A stretch of DNA of 64,000 bases. Origin: Polaromonas sp. (GTDB lineage: Bacteria > Pseudomonadota > Gammaproteobacteria > Burkholderiales > Burkholderiaceae_C). The translations under genes were made by a program, and so were the position numbers. The stretch spans positions 49,121 to 113,120 of the forward strand of contig JAQGNE010000037.1 in assembly GCA_028291985.1 (NCBI GenBank). Direction: 5' to 3'. The notes beneath the pieces are model-generated. The model did no database searches. It was given only the letters and a program-made list of their open reading frames with translations, and was not told the origin of the DNA. Position 1 is the first letter of the stretch. Every line of letters starts with the position of its first letter. This document shows, in pieces, positions 1 through 10,033 of this stretch.

Positions 1-744
1 GCCAGCGGCATTGGCCGGGAAATCGCCATGACCTATGCCCGCCAGGGCGGCAAGCTTGCCATTGCCGACCTGAACAAGGCGGCGGCACAGGTGGTTGCCG
101 ACGAGATCAATCGGGCCGGCGGCCAGGCCATGGCGGTGGCGATGGATGTCACCAGTGAAGAGCAGGTGGATGCAGCCGTGGCGGAGGTGGCGGCCGCCTG
201 GGGCGGTGTCGATGTGCTGGTGAGCAATGCCGGTATCCAGATCGTGCATCCGGTTGAAGACTTCCCGTTTGCCGACTGGAAAAAAATGCTCGCCATTCAC
301 CTGGACGGGGCTTTTCTGACGACCAAGGCCTGCGTGCCGCATATGAAAGCTTCCGGCAAGGGCGGCAGCATTATCTACATGGGCTCTGTCCATTCCAAGG
401 AAGCGTCGGTTTTGAAATCGGCCTATGTCACCGCCAAGCATGGCTTGATGGGGCTGTGCAAAACCGTGTCGAAAGAGGGCGGCAAGTTCGGCATTCGCGC
501 CAATGTCATCTGCCCGGGCTTCGTCCGCACGCCGCTGGTAGAAAAGCAGATTCCCGAGCAATCGAAGGCGCTTGGCATCAGCGAGGACGATGTGATCAAG
601 AAAGTCATGCTGAAGGACACCGTCGATGGCGAGTTCACCACGGTGCAGGACGTGGCCGAAGTGGCGCTGCTGTTTGCCAGCTTTGGGTCCAACGCCCTGA
701 CAGGACAGTCCCTGGTGGTCAGCCATGGCTGGTTCATGCAATAG
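1..744 (+). CDS. bdhA: 3-hydroxybutyrate dehydrogenase, SDR family (5'-truncated by window edge)
   Basis: The reading frame is open from the first base, so the N-terminus lies outside the window. The fragment opens with the end of the Rossmann glycine motif (A-S-G-I-G-R-E). Other short-chain dehydrogenase landmarks follow: S-N-A-G-I, a catalytic Ser region (M-G-S-V-H-S) and Y-V-T-A-K. The long insert before G-E-F-T-T and the Gly-Trp near the C-terminus (G-W-F-M-Q) resemble D-3-hydroxybutyrate dehydrogenases, which interconvert 3-hydroxybutyrate and acetoacetate with NAD in polyhydroxybutyrate turnover. About 247 residues are visible and the family is near 260, so little is missing. The SDR family is certain; the substrate is inferred from overall similarity. 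Confidence 0.8.
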   Translation, partial: ASGIGREIAMTYARQGGKLAIADLNKAAAQVVADEINRAGGQAMAVAMDVTSEEQVDAAVAEVAAAWGGVDVLVSNAGIQIVHPVEDFPFADWKKMLAIHLDGAFLTTKACVPHMKASGKGGSIIYMGSVHSKEASVLKSAYVTAKHGLMGLCKTVSKEGGKFGIRANVICPGFVRTPLVEKQIPEQSKALGISEDDVIKKVMLKDTVDGEFTTVQDVAEVALLFASFGSNALTGQSLVVSHGWFMQ

Positions 745-831
745 AGGTAAGGCTCGGCTGTGTTGGCGGGTCATCAGGTGCATGCGGACTGACCGTTGCC
801 TGGCAAACCACGCCTGCAAACCAACAAGCCA

Positions 832-1419
832 ATGGACACAGCAGCAAGCGTGAAACGCCTGATGTGCGCGGCATGCCGGCGGCCGCAGCGCATGTGTATC
901 TGCCACTGGGTGATGCACGTCGACAACCGGGTCGAGGTCGTCATCCTGCAGCATCCCCTGGAAGCCGGCGAGGCCAAAGGCACTGCGCGGCTGCTGCACA
1001 TGTGCCTGGCGCGCAGCGAGCTGCACGTCGGCGAGGTGTTTGACATCGCGCATCTGGCCCGGCCCGATCGACAGGTATGGCTGCTCTACCCTGACACACC
1101 GCAGATCGGCATGCCTAAACCGGTAGCATTGACAGTGGGCCATCTGCAAGGCGTACGACTGGTCGTGCTGGATGCCACCTGGCGCAAAAGCCGGAAGATG
1201 CTGCACCTCAACCCCTGGTTGCTGCAGCTGCCACGGCTGGCGCTGGTTGACCTGCCGCTGTCGCGATACCGCATCCGCAAGGCGCATCGGCCTGAGCAGC
1301 TCTCAACATTTGAAGCAACCTGCGCCGCGCTAGCCCAGCTTGAGGGTGGCGCAAAGCGGTTTGAGCCCATGCTGCAGGCCTTTGACGGATTCGTCCGTCA
1401 GCATGCAGTTCCGGTCTGA
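832..1419 (+). CDS. DTW-domain protein, probable tRNA-uridine aminocarboxypropyltransferase (TapT/YfiP-like)
   Basis: The N-terminus has the zinc-binding pattern of DTW proteins, C-A-A-C-R-R-P followed by C-I-C. Further in are the core D-A-T-W-R-K-S motif and a C-terminal S-R-Y-R-I-R-K segment. Characterised members transfer the 3-amino-3-carboxypropyl group from SAM to a tRNA uridine (acp3U). I chose the ATG that begins M-D-T-A-A-S; an in-frame TTG at 796 would add 12 residues but lacks a convincing ribosome site. The protein has 195 residues, near the usual family length. It stands alone between the dehydrogenase and a pseudogene, so context adds nothing. The family is well supported; the exact uridine modified is unknown. 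Confidence 0.82.
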   Translation: MDTAASVKRLMCAACRRPQRMCICHWVMHVDNRVEVVILQHPLEAGEAKGTARLLHMCLARSELHVGEVFDIAHLARPDRQVWLLYPDTPQIGMPKPVALTVGHLQGVRLVVLDATWRKSRKMLHLNPWLLQLPRLALVDLPLSRYRIRKAHRPEQLSTFEATCAALAQLEGGAKRFEPMLQAFDGFVRQHAVPV

Positions 1420-1501
1420 CGCCTGGCAGCCGTGACCGACGTGGTCGCCATACACAAAAATTAAGCCTCACCACCCAACCCCATCTGAATAAAGCACATT
1501 G

Positions 1502-2204
1502 ATGAGCAGCGCAATCGACCTCAGTTCCTGGCCATCGGTGCCGACCACGCTTTTTGGGTCCGGGCATGGTCACGCTCATCATGGGCGGTGTGCGTTTGTT
1601 GCTCATGCAGACGGCGCAGCGCCGCCGCGAGCGCGAGAACCGCCAGATCAATGAACGTCTGCGCACGCTGATCGCCGCCTACAGGGTGCTCGGCGGCTCG
1701 TTTGCCGGCGAGCTAGCGGTTGACCCCGGCGCATCGGCGCACCGGCGCACCGGCGTGATTCAGCCATGCAGGAAGGCGCGCCAGAAACGGCCGTCGCCGA
1801 CACGCCGGGCGCCCAGCGGCGGCGCTGCATTCGTGATGCGGTAGAGCCTTCGTTGTCCGATGTGATCCTTCTGGGAGCCGCCGGGCAGGTGGCGCTGGCG
1901 GATGCGGCTGCCAACGACCTGGTGGCAGGCCGAAAGGTGCACACCGAGGAACTGGTGGTTGCCCTGAGAAACTACCTCCGGGAGGTGCTGGACGGGGAGC
2001 CACTGGCGGTGCAGGACATTCCCCTGCAAGGCCCGGCACGAGGCAACCCTTCTGGCGGGGGTGCCCGGGCATCATCGCGTGCGCGAGGCGCAAGTGGCGG
2101 TTCAGGCGGCCGTGGCGGCCAGGGAGGTGGCGCAGGCGCAGGCATGGGATCAACAGGGCTGGGCGCAATCTCTGCCCGGCGACCAGCTGACGACCAGCGG
2201 CTAA
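1502..2204 (+). pseudogene. Frameshifted remnant of a conserved hypothetical protein with glycine-rich C-terminus
   Basis: Three reading-frame pieces together resemble one small protein that I recognise from other Burkholderiales but which has no known function. An ATG at 1502 opens M-S-S-A-I-D-L-S-S-W-P. The frame then shifts near the T-run at about 1551, giving M-V-T-L-I-M-G-G-V-R and R-E-N-R-Q-I-N-E-R-L. It shifts back near 1740-1766 to give I-R-D-A-V-E, L-S-D-V-I-L-L-G and a glycine-rich tail. The last frame has no stop before ppc and runs antisense into it; a TAA at 2202-2204 exists in another frame. At least two frameshifts and the lack of a proper end point to decay, though sequencing error at the T-run is possible. 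The 3' boundary is approximate. Confidence 0.6.
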
Positions 2205-5116
2205 CCGGTATTGCGCAGTCCCGCCGCAATGCCGTTGATCGAGATATGAATACCGCGCTGGACTTTTTCGTCCGTCTGGCCTTCGCGGTAGCGCCGTACC
2301 AGCTCGACCTGCAAATGATGCAGCGGGTCGATATACGGGAAGCGGTGGCGGATGGAGCGCTGCAACGATGCATTGCCAGCCAGTCGGTTCTTGTCACCGG
2401 TGATCAGCGACAGCACTTCGGCGGTGCGGTGCCACTCGGCCTCAATGGCGCTGAACACCTTCTTGCGCAGCCGGGCGTCGCTGACCAGTTCTGAATAACG
2501 CGACGCCAGAGCCAGGTCACTCTTGGCCAGCACCATGTCCATGTTGCTGAGCAAAGTGCGAAAAAACGGCCACTGCCGGTACATCTTTTGCAGCAGGCCC
2601 AAGGCTTCCTTTCGGCCCGCCGGCGATCCGGTCTCGTTGAGGCTTTGCATCACCGCCGAGCCAAAGCCGTACCAGCCCGGCAAGGTCAGCCGACACTGAC
2701 CCCAGCTAAAACCCCAGGGAATCGCACGCAGGTCCTCAATCTTTTGGGATGGCTTGCGGGACGCCGGGCGTGAACCGATATTGAGTTCGGCAATTTCACG
2801 GATCGGCGTCGAGCTGAAAAAGTACTCGGTGAAGCCCGGCGTTTCATACACCAGCGCGCGGTAGGCTGCCATGCTGCTTTGCGACAGCCCGGCTGCGGCC
2901 TGCAAAAACGCGTCGGACGCCGGCTTGGTCGGTTGCAGCAGTGTGGCTTCCAGCGTGGCGGCAACCAGGGTTTCCAGGTTGCGCCGGCCGATTTCAGGGT
3001 TGGCGTATTTGGAGCCGATCACTTCGCCTTGCTCGGTCAGGCGAATCTGCCCGCGTACCGTGCCGGGCGGCTGCGCCAGGATGGCCTGGTAGCTCGGCCC
3101 GCCCCCACGGCCGACTGTGCCCCCGCGGCCATGGAACATCCTCAGTTGAATGCCGTGCGAACTGGCCAGTTCGTCAAACAGCTCCACCAGCGCAATCTCG
3201 GCGCGGTACAGCTCCCAGTTGCTGGTGAAGATGCCGCCGTCCTTGTTGCTGTCGGAGTAACCCAGCATGATGTCCTGCTCGGCGCCGCTGCGCTGCACCA
3301 GCTGGGCGATGCCGGGCAGGGCATAGAACTCGCGCATGATGGGCGCGGCATTGCGCAGGTCTTCAATGGTCTCGAACAGGGGCACAACGATCAGGTCATG
3401 GTGGGCCTGCTCGTTCAGCACGCCCTGCATCAGGCCCACCTCTTTCTGCAGCAGCAGCACTTCCAGCAGGTCGCTGACGGTTTCAGTGTGGCTGATGATG
3501 TAGTGGCGAATGGCTTCTTTGCCAAACCGTGCCCTGGCGCTGAGGGCCGCCTCAAAAATGGCCAGCTCGCTCTGCGCATGCACCGAATAGCTGGCGCCGA
3601 TGACCCGCAGCGGGCGCGCATCATTCAAAAGCGCCAGCAACAGCCTGCGCTTGGCCTGCTCGTCCAGCAGGGCGTAATCGGGTTCAACCCGCGCCAGTGC
3701 CAGCAGCTCGGTGACGACTTCCTCATGCTTGTCGGAGCTTTGCCGCAAGTCGACGGTGGCGAGATGAAAGCCGAAGACATCAACCGCGCGAATCAGGGGA
3801 CGCAGCCGCTGGGCGACCAGCGCTTCGCCATGGTTGGCCTTGAGCGATGCCTCGATGGTGCGCAGGTCGGCCAGAAACTCCTGCGAGCGGGCATAGGCAT
3901 TTTGCGGCGCCACAGCATGCCGCGCAGCGTCGCCGCCGGTCAGGTTTTTCAGCGTGGCGGCCAGGCGTGCATACACGCCGGTCAGTGCCTTGCGGTAGGG
4001 CTCGTCCTTGCGGTGCTCGCTGGTGTCGGGCGACAGGTCGGCCAGCTGCTGCATGACCGGGTCAACCGCCACCAGCATGCTTGAGAGCGACAGCTCGCCG
4101 CCAAGAAAATGCACCTCCGTCAAATAATGGCGCAGCGCGACTTCTGCCTGCCGGCCGAGCGCGTAATTCAGGGTGGCGGCGCTGACGTTGGGGTTGCCAT
4201 CGCGGTCGCCGCCTATCCACTGGCCCATGCGCAAAAAGCTGTGCACCGCGTGGCCGCCCAGTTCGCGCTCGAGGTTGGCGTACAGCTTGGGAATCTCACG
4301 CAGGAACGTTGCCTCGTAATAGCTGAGCGCATTCTCGATTTCGTCGGCCACCGTCAGCTTCGAAAAGCGCAGCAGCCGCGTCTGCCACAGCTGCATCACG
4401 CGGGCGCGCAGTTGCGCCTCGTTCGCAGCCAGCTCGCGCGGGGTGAGGGCATCCTTGGCCGCACGTGCCGGGCTGACGGCCGTGACTGCCAGCGCCAGCG
4501 CCTTGATCTCGTCACGGGCCGTGAGCAGCTGCGCTATGTCGCGCTCGGCATCCAGAATGCTTTTGCGCTGCACTTCTGTCGGGTGTGCTGTGAGCACCGG
4601 CGAGACAAAACTGTGCGCCAGCGTGTTGGCGATGGTCTTGGGTGCAATGCCGGCCCAGCGCAAGCGGGCCAGCGCTACTTCAATGCTGCCTTCCTGCGTG
4701 TCGCCCGCGCGTTCGTGCACGGTGCGGCGCCGGATGTGGTGCCGATCTTCCGCGAGGTTGGCCAGGTGGCTGAAGTAGGTGAAGGCACGGATCACGCTGA
4801 CGGTCTGGTCGCCCGGCAGGCCCTTGAGCAATTTTTTCAGTGTCTTGTCGGCGTCCTGGTCGGCATCGCGCCGAAAGGCCACCGACAGCAGGCGCACCTG
4901 CTCGATCAGCTCATAAGCCGCTACACCTTCCTGCTCGCGGATGACATCGCCCAGGATGCGTCCCAGCAGGCGGATGTCTTCCACGAGCGGACGCTCGTTG
5001 TCTCGGGCTCGGGCAGGGGGTCTGCCGGTGGTGGACGAGGTTTTGTCTGCTTTGGTTTGCGCCGTGCCTGGCGGCAGGTGCGGGGAATTTGCGGGTGTGC
5101 GTGCAGATGTCGCCAT
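2201..5116 (-). CDS. ppc: Phosphoenolpyruvate carboxylase
   Basis: Carboxylates phosphoenolpyruvate with bicarbonate to oxaloacetate, refilling the TCA cycle in the cytoplasm. The 971-residue product has the catalytic His in L-T-A-H-P-T-E (about residue 178), the [14 protein letters not shown] loop and the invariant C-terminal N-T-G that ends the active enzyme. The first ~45 residues, rich in Ala, Thr, Pro and Arg, extend beyond the usual start and may be poorly conserved; the chosen ATG is the first in the frame. The gene diverges from hemC across about 130 bp that must hold both promoters. Its stop abuts the decayed gene upstream on the other strand. Confidence 0.97.
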   Translation of the reverse strand: MATSARTPANSPHLPPGTAQTKADKTSSTTGRPPARARDNERPLVEDIRLLGRILGDVIREQEGVAAYELIEQVRLLSVAFRRDADQDADKTLKKLLKGLPGDQTVSVIRAFTYFSHLANLAEDRHHIRRRTVHERAGDTQEGSIEVALARLRWAGIAPKTIANTLAHSFVSPVLTAHPTEVQRKSILDAERDIAQLLTARDEIKALALAVTAVSPARAAKDALTPRELAANEAQLRARVMQLWQTRLLRFSKLTVADEIENALSYYEATFLREIPKLYANLERELGGHAVHSFLRMGQWIGGDRDGNPNVSAATLNYALGRQAEVALRHYLTEVHFLGGELSLSSMLVAVDPVMQQLADLSPDTSEHRKDEPYRKALTGVYARLAATLKNLTGGDAARHAVAPQNAYARSQEFLADLRTIEASLKANHGEALVAQRLRPLIRAVDVFGFHLATVDLRQSSDKHEEVVTELLALARVEPDYALLDEQAKRRLLLALLNDARPLRVIGASYSVHAQSELAIFEAALSARARFGKEAIRHYIISHTETVSDLLEVLLLQKEVGLMQGVLNEQAHHDLIVVPLFETIEDLRNAAPIMREFYALPGIAQLVQRSGAEQDIMLGYSDSNKDGGIFTSNWELYRAEIALVELFDELASSHGIQLRMFHGRGGTVGRGGGPSYQAILAQPPGTVRGQIRLTEQGEVIGSKYANPEIGRRNLETLVAATLEATLLQPTKPASDAFLQAAAGLSQSSMAAYRALVYETPGFTEYFFSSTPIREIAELNIGSRPASRKPSQKIEDLRAIPWGFSWGQCRLTLPGWYGFGSAVMQSLNETGSPAGRKEALGLLQKMYRQWPFFRTLLSNMDMVLAKSDLALASRYSELVSDARLRKKVFSAIEAEWHRTAEVLSLITGDKNRLAGNASLQRSIRHRFPYIDPLHHLQVELVRRYREGQTDEKVQRGIHISINGIAAGLRNTG

Positions 5117-5246
5117 GAGTGCTTTCGGTGCCCAAAAGAGCGGATTCGAGACGGCGTTGCGCCTGAATCTCGCATGCTAGCATTGCCCTCCGCCGAAAGA
5201 TTACAGCTAGGTTACGGCCATTTCGGCGCCATCCACAGGCAGATCC

Positions 5247-6251
5247 GTGCACTCCATACCCGTTGCTGAACCCCTCGCAAGCCGCCCGAAAACCGTCGTC
5301 ATTGCCACCCGCGAAAGCCGCCTGGCCATGTGGCAGGCCGAGCATGTCAGGGCGATGCTGGAATTGCGGCTGGGCTGGCAGGTGCAGTTGCTGGGCATGA
5401 CGACGATGGGCGACCAGATCCTGGACCGGTCGCTCAGCAAGGTAGGCGGCAAAGGTCTTTTTGTGAAGGAGCTCGAGGTTGCGTTGAGCGAGGGCAGGGC
5501 CGACATCGCCGTGCATTCGCTGAAAGATGTGCCGATGGATTTGCCGGAAGGTTTCACGCTGGCTTGCGTTCTGGAGCGCGAAGACCCGCGCGACGCTTTC
5601 GTGTCCAACCGCTTCGCATCGCTGGCCGAACTGCCGCACGGCGCCATCGTGGGAACCTCCAGCCTGCGGCGGCTGGTGCTGCTCCGTGCGCAGCGGCCCG
5701 ATCTGGATATTCGGCCGCTGCGCGGTAACCTCGACACCCGCCTGCGCAAGCTGGACGAAGGGGGCTACGACGCCATCGTGCTGGCCGCTGCCGGGCTAAA
5801 GCGGCTTGGGCTCGAGTCGCGGATTCGTCTGGCGTTTGACGAGGCTCACATGCTGCCTGCCGCAGGGCAGGGCGCATTGGGTATCGAAGTTCGCGCGGAC
5901 CGGGCTGACCTGCTGGAAGCACTGGCCGGGCTGGCGCACCAGCCGACCTGGCTGGCGGTGACGGCCGAGCGCTCCGTCTCGCGCGCCATGGGCGGCAGCT
6001 GCTCCATGCCGCTGGCGGCTTTCACACGTGCGGCCGCGCTGCCGGATGGAACGCAGGGCCTGCAACTGGACGCCGCATGGGGCGACCCGGACAGTGTGGA
6101 CCAGGATGCAGCGCGGGTGTTCAAACCCCTGGTGTTTGCCACCCAGACTGCTGCGGTCAACACATTTGCCGACGCACAAGCGCTGGGTGATGCGGTGGCG
6201 GCCCAACTGCGCGCTGGCGGCGCGGTGTGGGCCGGCAACCCGGTGGGCTGA
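5247..6251 (+). CDS. hemC: Porphobilinogen deaminase (hydroxymethylbilane synthase)
   Basis: Polymerises four porphobilinogens into hydroxymethylbilane, the linear tetrapyrrole of haem and sirohaem synthesis. Visible motifs are A-T-R-E-S-R-L-A near the N-terminus, the catalytic Asp in H-S-L-K-D-V-P (about residue 94), G-T-S-S-L-R-R and the dipyrromethane-binding Cys in G-G-S-C-S-M-P (about residue 252). Translation probably starts at GTG; no ATG lies suitably near. It is first in a four-gene cluster, and its TGA overlaps the hemD ATG (T-G-A-T-G), which suggests coupled translation. At 334 residues it is slightly longer than the E. coli enzyme. Confidence 0.97.
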   Translation: MHSIPVAEPLASRPKTVVIATRESRLAMWQAEHVRAMLELRLGWQVQLLGMTTMGDQILDRSLSKVGGKGLFVKELEVALSEGRADIAVHSLKDVPMDLPEGFTLACVLEREDPRDAFVSNRFASLAELPHGAIVGTSSLRRLVLLRAQRPDLDIRPLRGNLDTRLRKLDEGGYDAIVLAAAGLKRLGLESRIRLAFDEAHMLPAAGQGALGIEVRADRADLLEALAGLAHQPTWLAVTAERSVSRAMGGSCSMPLAAFTRAAALPDGTQGLQLDAAWGDPDSVDQDAARVFKPLVFATQTAAVNTFADAQALGDAVAAQLRAGGAVWAGNPVG

Positions 6252-7216
6252 TGGCCACAGATGGCGTCAGCGGTACCGGCCCGCAGCTGGCGTGCTCCAC
6301 TGCTACAGGCCGGGACGCGCGCATCTGGATAACACGCCCCTTGCAGGATGCAGTGTCATGGGTAGGGCAGCTTCGTAAAGAGGGCTTCAACGCGCAGGCA
6401 CTGCCGCTGATCGAGATTGCGCCGGTCTCGGATGCCGGACACCTGCAGGCACAGGCCACCGCGTGGCAGCAACTGGGCAGCTATAACGCGTGCCTATTTG
6501 TCAGTGCCAATGCGGTAGCGCATTTTTTCAAGCTAAAACATGCTGTAACCCAAGAATGTAAAGGGGTTGCCGCTATCAAAAACATAGCTCAAGCGGCACA
6601 GCATGCCGCGACTGACCAGCTGCTACCGACCTTGCGTTGTATGGCGCCCGGCCCGGGCACGGTGGCGGCCCTGCGTGCCGCCGGTGTTGCCGCCAGCCAG
6701 ATTGACGCGCCGCCAGCAGATGCGGCGCAATTTGATTCCGAAGCCTTGTGGCAGGTAATTGGCAAGCGTGACTGGCGGGGTTGCCGCGTACTGGTGGTGC
6801 GAGGGCTGAGCCCTTCGGTCGGGGGCCAGGCCGCTGTGCCTGGGCGCGACTGGATCATGCGCCAGTGGCAGGATGCGGGTGCCCGGGTGGATGCCATCAG
6901 CGTCTACCAGCGCTGCGCCCCTGCATGGAGCGAATCGCTCGCGCAGCGTTTGCATGATGCTGGCGAGCACCCGTCGATCTGGGTTTTCAGCAGTTCGGAA
7001 GCGCTGGACAACCTGGCCAGGCTGGTCGTGCATCCGCAATACATGCGGTCGATGCCGGGCGGCATGAACCTGCGCCGCGCGGTGGCGCTGGCGACCCATT
7101 CACGCATCGCCGCCACCGCGCGTGCCATGGGCTGGGGCAGCGTACACGAGTGCCGTCCGGCGCTGACTGATGTGGCGCGCGCACTGGCAGCGATAAGGGC
7201 TGCGCAGACATGCTGA
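6251..7216 (+). CDS. hemD: Uroporphyrinogen-III synthase
   Basis: Cyclises hydroxymethylbilane, with inversion of ring D, to uroporphyrinogen III. The protein starts W-I-T-R-P-L after a short leader, has the linker A-P-G-P-G-T, and ends with the second domain containing V-F-S-S-S-E-A and A-T-H-S-R-I-A-A-T-A. Sequence conservation in this family is low, so the call rests on these motifs and on the one-base overlap with hemC. Between V-A-H-F-F and M-A-P-G-P-G the protein carries about 25 extra residues encoded by an AT-rich palindromic repeat inserted in frame (listed separately). The ATG overlapping the hemC stop is preferred to an upstream in-frame GTG. Confidence 0.92.
   Translation: MATDGVSGTGPQLACSTATGRDARIWITRPLQDAVSWVGQLRKEGFNAQALPLIEIAPVSDAGHLQAQATAWQQLGSYNACLFVSANAVAHFFKLKHAVTQECKGVAAIKNIAQAAQHAATDQLLPTLRCMAPGPGTVAALRAAGVAASQIDAPPADAAQFDSEALWQVIGKRDWRGCRVLVVRGLSPSVGGQAAVPGRDWIMRQWQDAGARVDAISVYQRCAPAWSESLAQRLHDAGEHPSIWVFSSSEALDNLARLVVHPQYMRSMPGGMNLRRAVALATHSRIAATARAMGWGSVHECRPALTDVARALAAIRAAQTC
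6530..6592 (+). repeat. In-frame copy of dispersed palindromic mini-repeat inside hemD
   Basis: An AT-rich patch in an otherwise GC-rich gene contains GCTAT (6572-6576) and ATAGC (6584-6588) around a short A-rich loop. The flank reads like the tails of the other copies in this window (for example those near 13453 and 24695). The encoded residues have no counterpart in typical HemD proteins, so this looks like an insertion tolerated in an interdomain region. Confidence 0.6.
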
Positions 7217-7249
7217 GCCCATGGATGCGCTCGATAGAATAGGCCGACC

Positions 7250-8434
7250 ATGAGCGACAGCCCAGCCCCATTCGAGCAGCAGCATCCCGGAGCGGGCGAT
7301 GCGGTCCCCGTGCGAACCGGCACCGCGTTTGTGGTCGAACCATCGGCCCTGCCGCCTGCGCCCGCCGCAGCCCGCGTTTCGCGCGCGCTGATGCTGGGCT
7401 TGCTGCTGTTGTCAGCCGCCGGTCTGGTATCCAGCGTGCTGCTCTGGCAAAAGCTGGGGGCTATTCAAGAAGAGCTTGCCCGGCGTAGCCTGGATTCGGG
7501 CGCGCAGGCGATCGAGGCGCGCACGCTGGCCAGAGCTGCGCATGATGCCACCAGCGATCTCTCGACCCGGCTGGCGCTGCAGGAGAGCCGCATCACCGAG
7601 GTCAGCCTGCAGCGCGCGCAGCTGGAGCAGCTGATGCAAAGCCTGTCACGCTCGCGCGATGACAACCTGGTGGTGGATATCGAATCGGACCTGCGACTGG
7701 CGCAGCAGCAGGCGCAACTGGCGGGCAGCGCCGAACCCCTGATCGCGGCGCTCAAATCAGCCGATGTGCGGATTCAGCGCGCGGCCCAGCCCCGTCTAAA
7801 TCTGTTGCAGCGCGCCATTGCCCGGGACACCGACCGCGTCAAGGCCGCCAGCCTGACCGATGTGCCCGTGCTGATGCTCAAGATAGACGAACTCGCCCGG
7901 CTGGTGGATGAGCTGCCCCTGACCAACGCCATGGTTGCCAGCGGCGTGGTCGATGGCGCGTCACCTGCCGGTGCTGCATTGGCACCATCGCCAGCGCGCA
8001 GCGCTTCTGCTCCCCGGGCGACAGCATCAAGCCCGTCGGATGCATCCCTGGCAGACCGTTTCGCCCTGGGTGCCTGGACGCAGCGTTTTCTGGGTGCCAT
8101 CCATGACGAGGCACGCAAGCTGCTGCGCGTCAGCCGTATCGAGCAGCCCGAGGCCGCGCTGATGTCGCCGGAGCAGTCGTTTTTTCTGCGTGAAAACCTC
8201 AAGCTGCGGCTTCTCAATGCCCGTCTTGCGCTGCTGTCCCGCCAGACCGCCAGTGCCCGGGCAGACCTGCAGAGCGCCAGCATGTGGCTGGGCAAATATT
8301 TCGATCCGGCGTCGCGCCGCACACAGGCGGCCATCCAGCTCTTGCAGCAGGTGCAAGGCCAGCTGAAGTCCAGCGAATTGCCGCGCCTGGACGACACGAT
8401 GGCAGCGCTGGCCACGGCCGCCGCAGGCCGCTAG
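7250..8434 (+). CDS. hemX: HemX-like inner-membrane protein
   Basis: The protein has a cytoplasmic Pro/Ala-rich N-terminus, one transmembrane helix at about residues 46-66 (A-L-M-L-G-L-L-L-L) and a long helical, Gln/Ala/Arg-rich periplasmic domain with coiled-coil character. This is the architecture of HemX, often misannotated as uroporphyrinogen-III methyltransferase; no SAM-binding methylase motif is visible. It follows hemD and precedes hemY, the standard order in Beta- and Gammaproteobacteria, and is thought to act with HemY in membrane organisation of haem synthesis. Its biochemical role remains unproven. A low-complexity Ala/Ser/Pro stretch at about residues 240-265 is a likely flexible linker. 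Confidence 0.88.
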   Translation: MSDSPAPFEQQHPGAGDAVPVRTGTAFVVEPSALPPAPAAARVSRALMLGLLLLSAAGLVSSVLLWQKLGAIQEELARRSLDSGAQAIEARTLARAAHDATSDLSTRLALQESRITEVSLQRAQLEQLMQSLSRSRDDNLVVDIESDLRLAQQQAQLAGSAEPLIAALKSADVRIQRAAQPRLNLLQRAIARDTDRVKAASLTDVPVLMLKIDELARLVDELPLTNAMVASGVVDGASPAGAALAPSPARSASAPRATASSPSDASLADRFALGAWTQRFLGAIHDEARKLLRVSRIEQPEAALMSPEQSFFLRENLKLRLLNARLALLSRQTASARADLQSASMWLGKYFDPASRRTQAAIQLLQQVQGQLKSSELPRLDDTMAALATAAAGR

Positions 8435-8447
8435 GGCAAACCTCAAG

Positions 8448-9737
8448 ATGCGCGCTGCTTTATGGCTTCTTGCCCTGTTTGGAGTGGCTGTAGCGGTGGC
8501 GTTGATCGCGGGCAACAACCAGGCGGTGGTCACGGTGTTCTGGCCGCCACACCGGATCGACATTTCCTTCAACCTGATGATGCTGCTGCTGGCCGGCTTC
8601 TTCATGGTGCTTTACCTTGCCCTGAGGGCGCTGGCTGCGCTTTTTGCGCTGCCGGCCGAGGCGCAGCGTTGGCGTGCACAGCAAAAAGAGCGCGCGATGT
8701 ATGGCTCGCTGATGGACGCACTGGCGCACCAGCTGGCTGGCCGCTATATTCGCGCCAGCAAGTCGGCCCAGAACGCGCTGGCGCAAGAAAAAGGGCTGGT
8801 GGTGCTGGTTGACGAGTCGGGCCACGCCACCGGCCACAGTGCAAGCCGCTCAAGCCAGTTGCGCTCGCTGGCGCATCTGCTGGTGGCCGAAAGCGGCCAG
8901 TCGCTGCAAAACGCCGCGCTGCGCGACCAGCACCTGCAACTGGCGCTGGGCAGCTCGGCCTCGAAAAATGCGCAGGAAGTTCGGGAAGGTGTGCAGTTTC
9001 GGGCGGCGCGCTGGGCGCTGGACGACCAGGATGCCAACGCTGCGCTGGACTGGCTGGCACAACTGCCGCAGGGTGCCGCTCGCCGCACCCTGGCATTGCG
9101 CCTGAAGCTTCGTGCGACGCGCCAGGCGCGCCAGATCCCGCAGGCACTGGAAACCGCCCGCCTATTGGCCAAGCACCGCGCGTTTTCACCGGCGGCGGCG
9201 CAAAGCATCGTGCGCGGCCTGGCGCTCGAACTGCTGAGCGATGCGCACGACCCGGCGCAGCTGCAGCGGACCTGGGCCTCGCTGGACGAGACCGAACGCC
9301 AGATGCCCGAACTGGTGGTGCATGCGGCGTCGCGTTTGATGGTTTTGCAGGGTGACGCCCACTTGGCCCGCACCTGGATACTGCCGATCTGGGATCGCCT
9401 GGTGCAGCCGCGCTCTGACATCAGCGACAGCGTGCGGGTGAAACTGATCAATGTGCTGGAAGCCGGTTTTGACTCGCTCGATGCGGCATGGCTCGCCCGC
9501 ATCGAGACCGCGCAAATGAGCTGGCCGCGTGATGCCAACCTGCAGTATCTGGCGGGCATGGCCTGCCGCAGCCGCCAGTTATGGGGCAAGGCCCGGCAAT
9601 TGCTGACCAGCGCCGCAGCGGGCCTGCAGGACCTGGGGCTTCGGCAAAAGGCCTGGCTGGGGCTGGCGTCGCTGGCAGAGCAGCGCGATGACGCCAGCGG
9701 TGCCGCCAGCGCCTACCGGCAGGCTGCGCAGCGCTAG
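8448..9737 (+). CDS. hemY: HemY-like TPR membrane protein of haem biosynthesis
   Basis: Two N-terminal hydrophobic segments (about residues 1-20 and 40-65) flank the conserved V-T-V-F-W-P-P. They are followed by a long alpha-helical domain with TPR-like helix pairs, for example A-R-W-A-L-D-D-Q-D-A-N-A-A-L-D-W-L. This is the HemY N-terminal domain architecture, distinct from Bacillus HemY, the protoporphyrinogen oxidase. It begins 13 bases after hemX and ends the haem cluster. The family is linked genetically to late haem synthesis and its exact function is not settled. The 429-residue length is usual. Confidence 0.9.
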   Translation: MRAALWLLALFGVAVAVALIAGNNQAVVTVFWPPHRIDISFNLMMLLLAGFFMVLYLALRALAALFALPAEAQRWRAQQKERAMYGSLMDALAHQLAGRYIRASKSAQNALAQEKGLVVLVDESGHATGHSASRSSQLRSLAHLLVAESGQSLQNAALRDQHLQLALGSSASKNAQEVREGVQFRAARWALDDQDANAALDWLAQLPQGAARRTLALRLKLRATRQARQIPQALETARLLAKHRAFSPAAAQSIVRGLALELLSDAHDPAQLQRTWASLDETERQMPELVVHAASRLMVLQGDAHLARTWILPIWDRLVQPRSDISDSVRVKLINVLEAGFDSLDAAWLARIETAQMSWPRDANLQYLAGMACRSRQLWGKARQLLTSAAAGLQDLGLRQKAWLGLASLAEQRDDASGAASAYRQAAQR

Positions 9738-10033
9738 CAAGTGCAGCGCCCTCAGCCGGCTGGCTTGCGCTACCCAGCGTGGGGCTTCAAGCCGCAGTAA
9801 TGGCTTGCCGCGGACTTGCTGCGACAGGCTGGACCTGTTGCCCTGGCCACTGCTATCGCTGCAGCCCTGACCGTCCCAACTGCTATCAAGAGCGCAAGCA
9901 ACAGATAGCGCAGTTGACGGACAGCGCAGTCAGCACCTGGTGCCAGCAGGCAACAGCGAGACAGCTGTTGTCACCATGAAAAAAGCCCGGCCCCTTGCGG
10001 GAGCCGGGCCTGCAGACATCAGGCGTCTGTCGT
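9738..10033. other. Intergenic region between convergent hemY and rne
   Basis: There is no credible gene here. The stretch holds a degenerate palindromic mini-repeat (GCTATC at 9882-9887 pairing with GATAGC at 9904-9909) and, at its right end, the intrinsic terminator of rne. No matching terminator for the hem operon was seen. Confidence 0.6.
9979..10010 (-). terminator. Rho-independent terminator of rne
   Basis: On the minus strand a GC-rich stem (GCCCGGC pairing with GCCGGGC, plus inner CCC/GGG pairs around a short loop) is followed directly by a run of six T. It lies just past the rne stop codon and is a textbook intrinsic terminator. Confidence 0.88.

Noticed and set aside
2879..5269. 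Two long plus-strand frames opposite ppc (401 and 386 codons)
   Set aside because: Both are antisense shadows of phosphoenolpyruvate carboxylase; the second runs into the hemC start.
7250..8434. Uroporphyrinogen-III methyltransferase activity for HemX
   Set aside because: The protein is a single-pass coiled-coil-like membrane protein with no SAM-binding methylase motifs.
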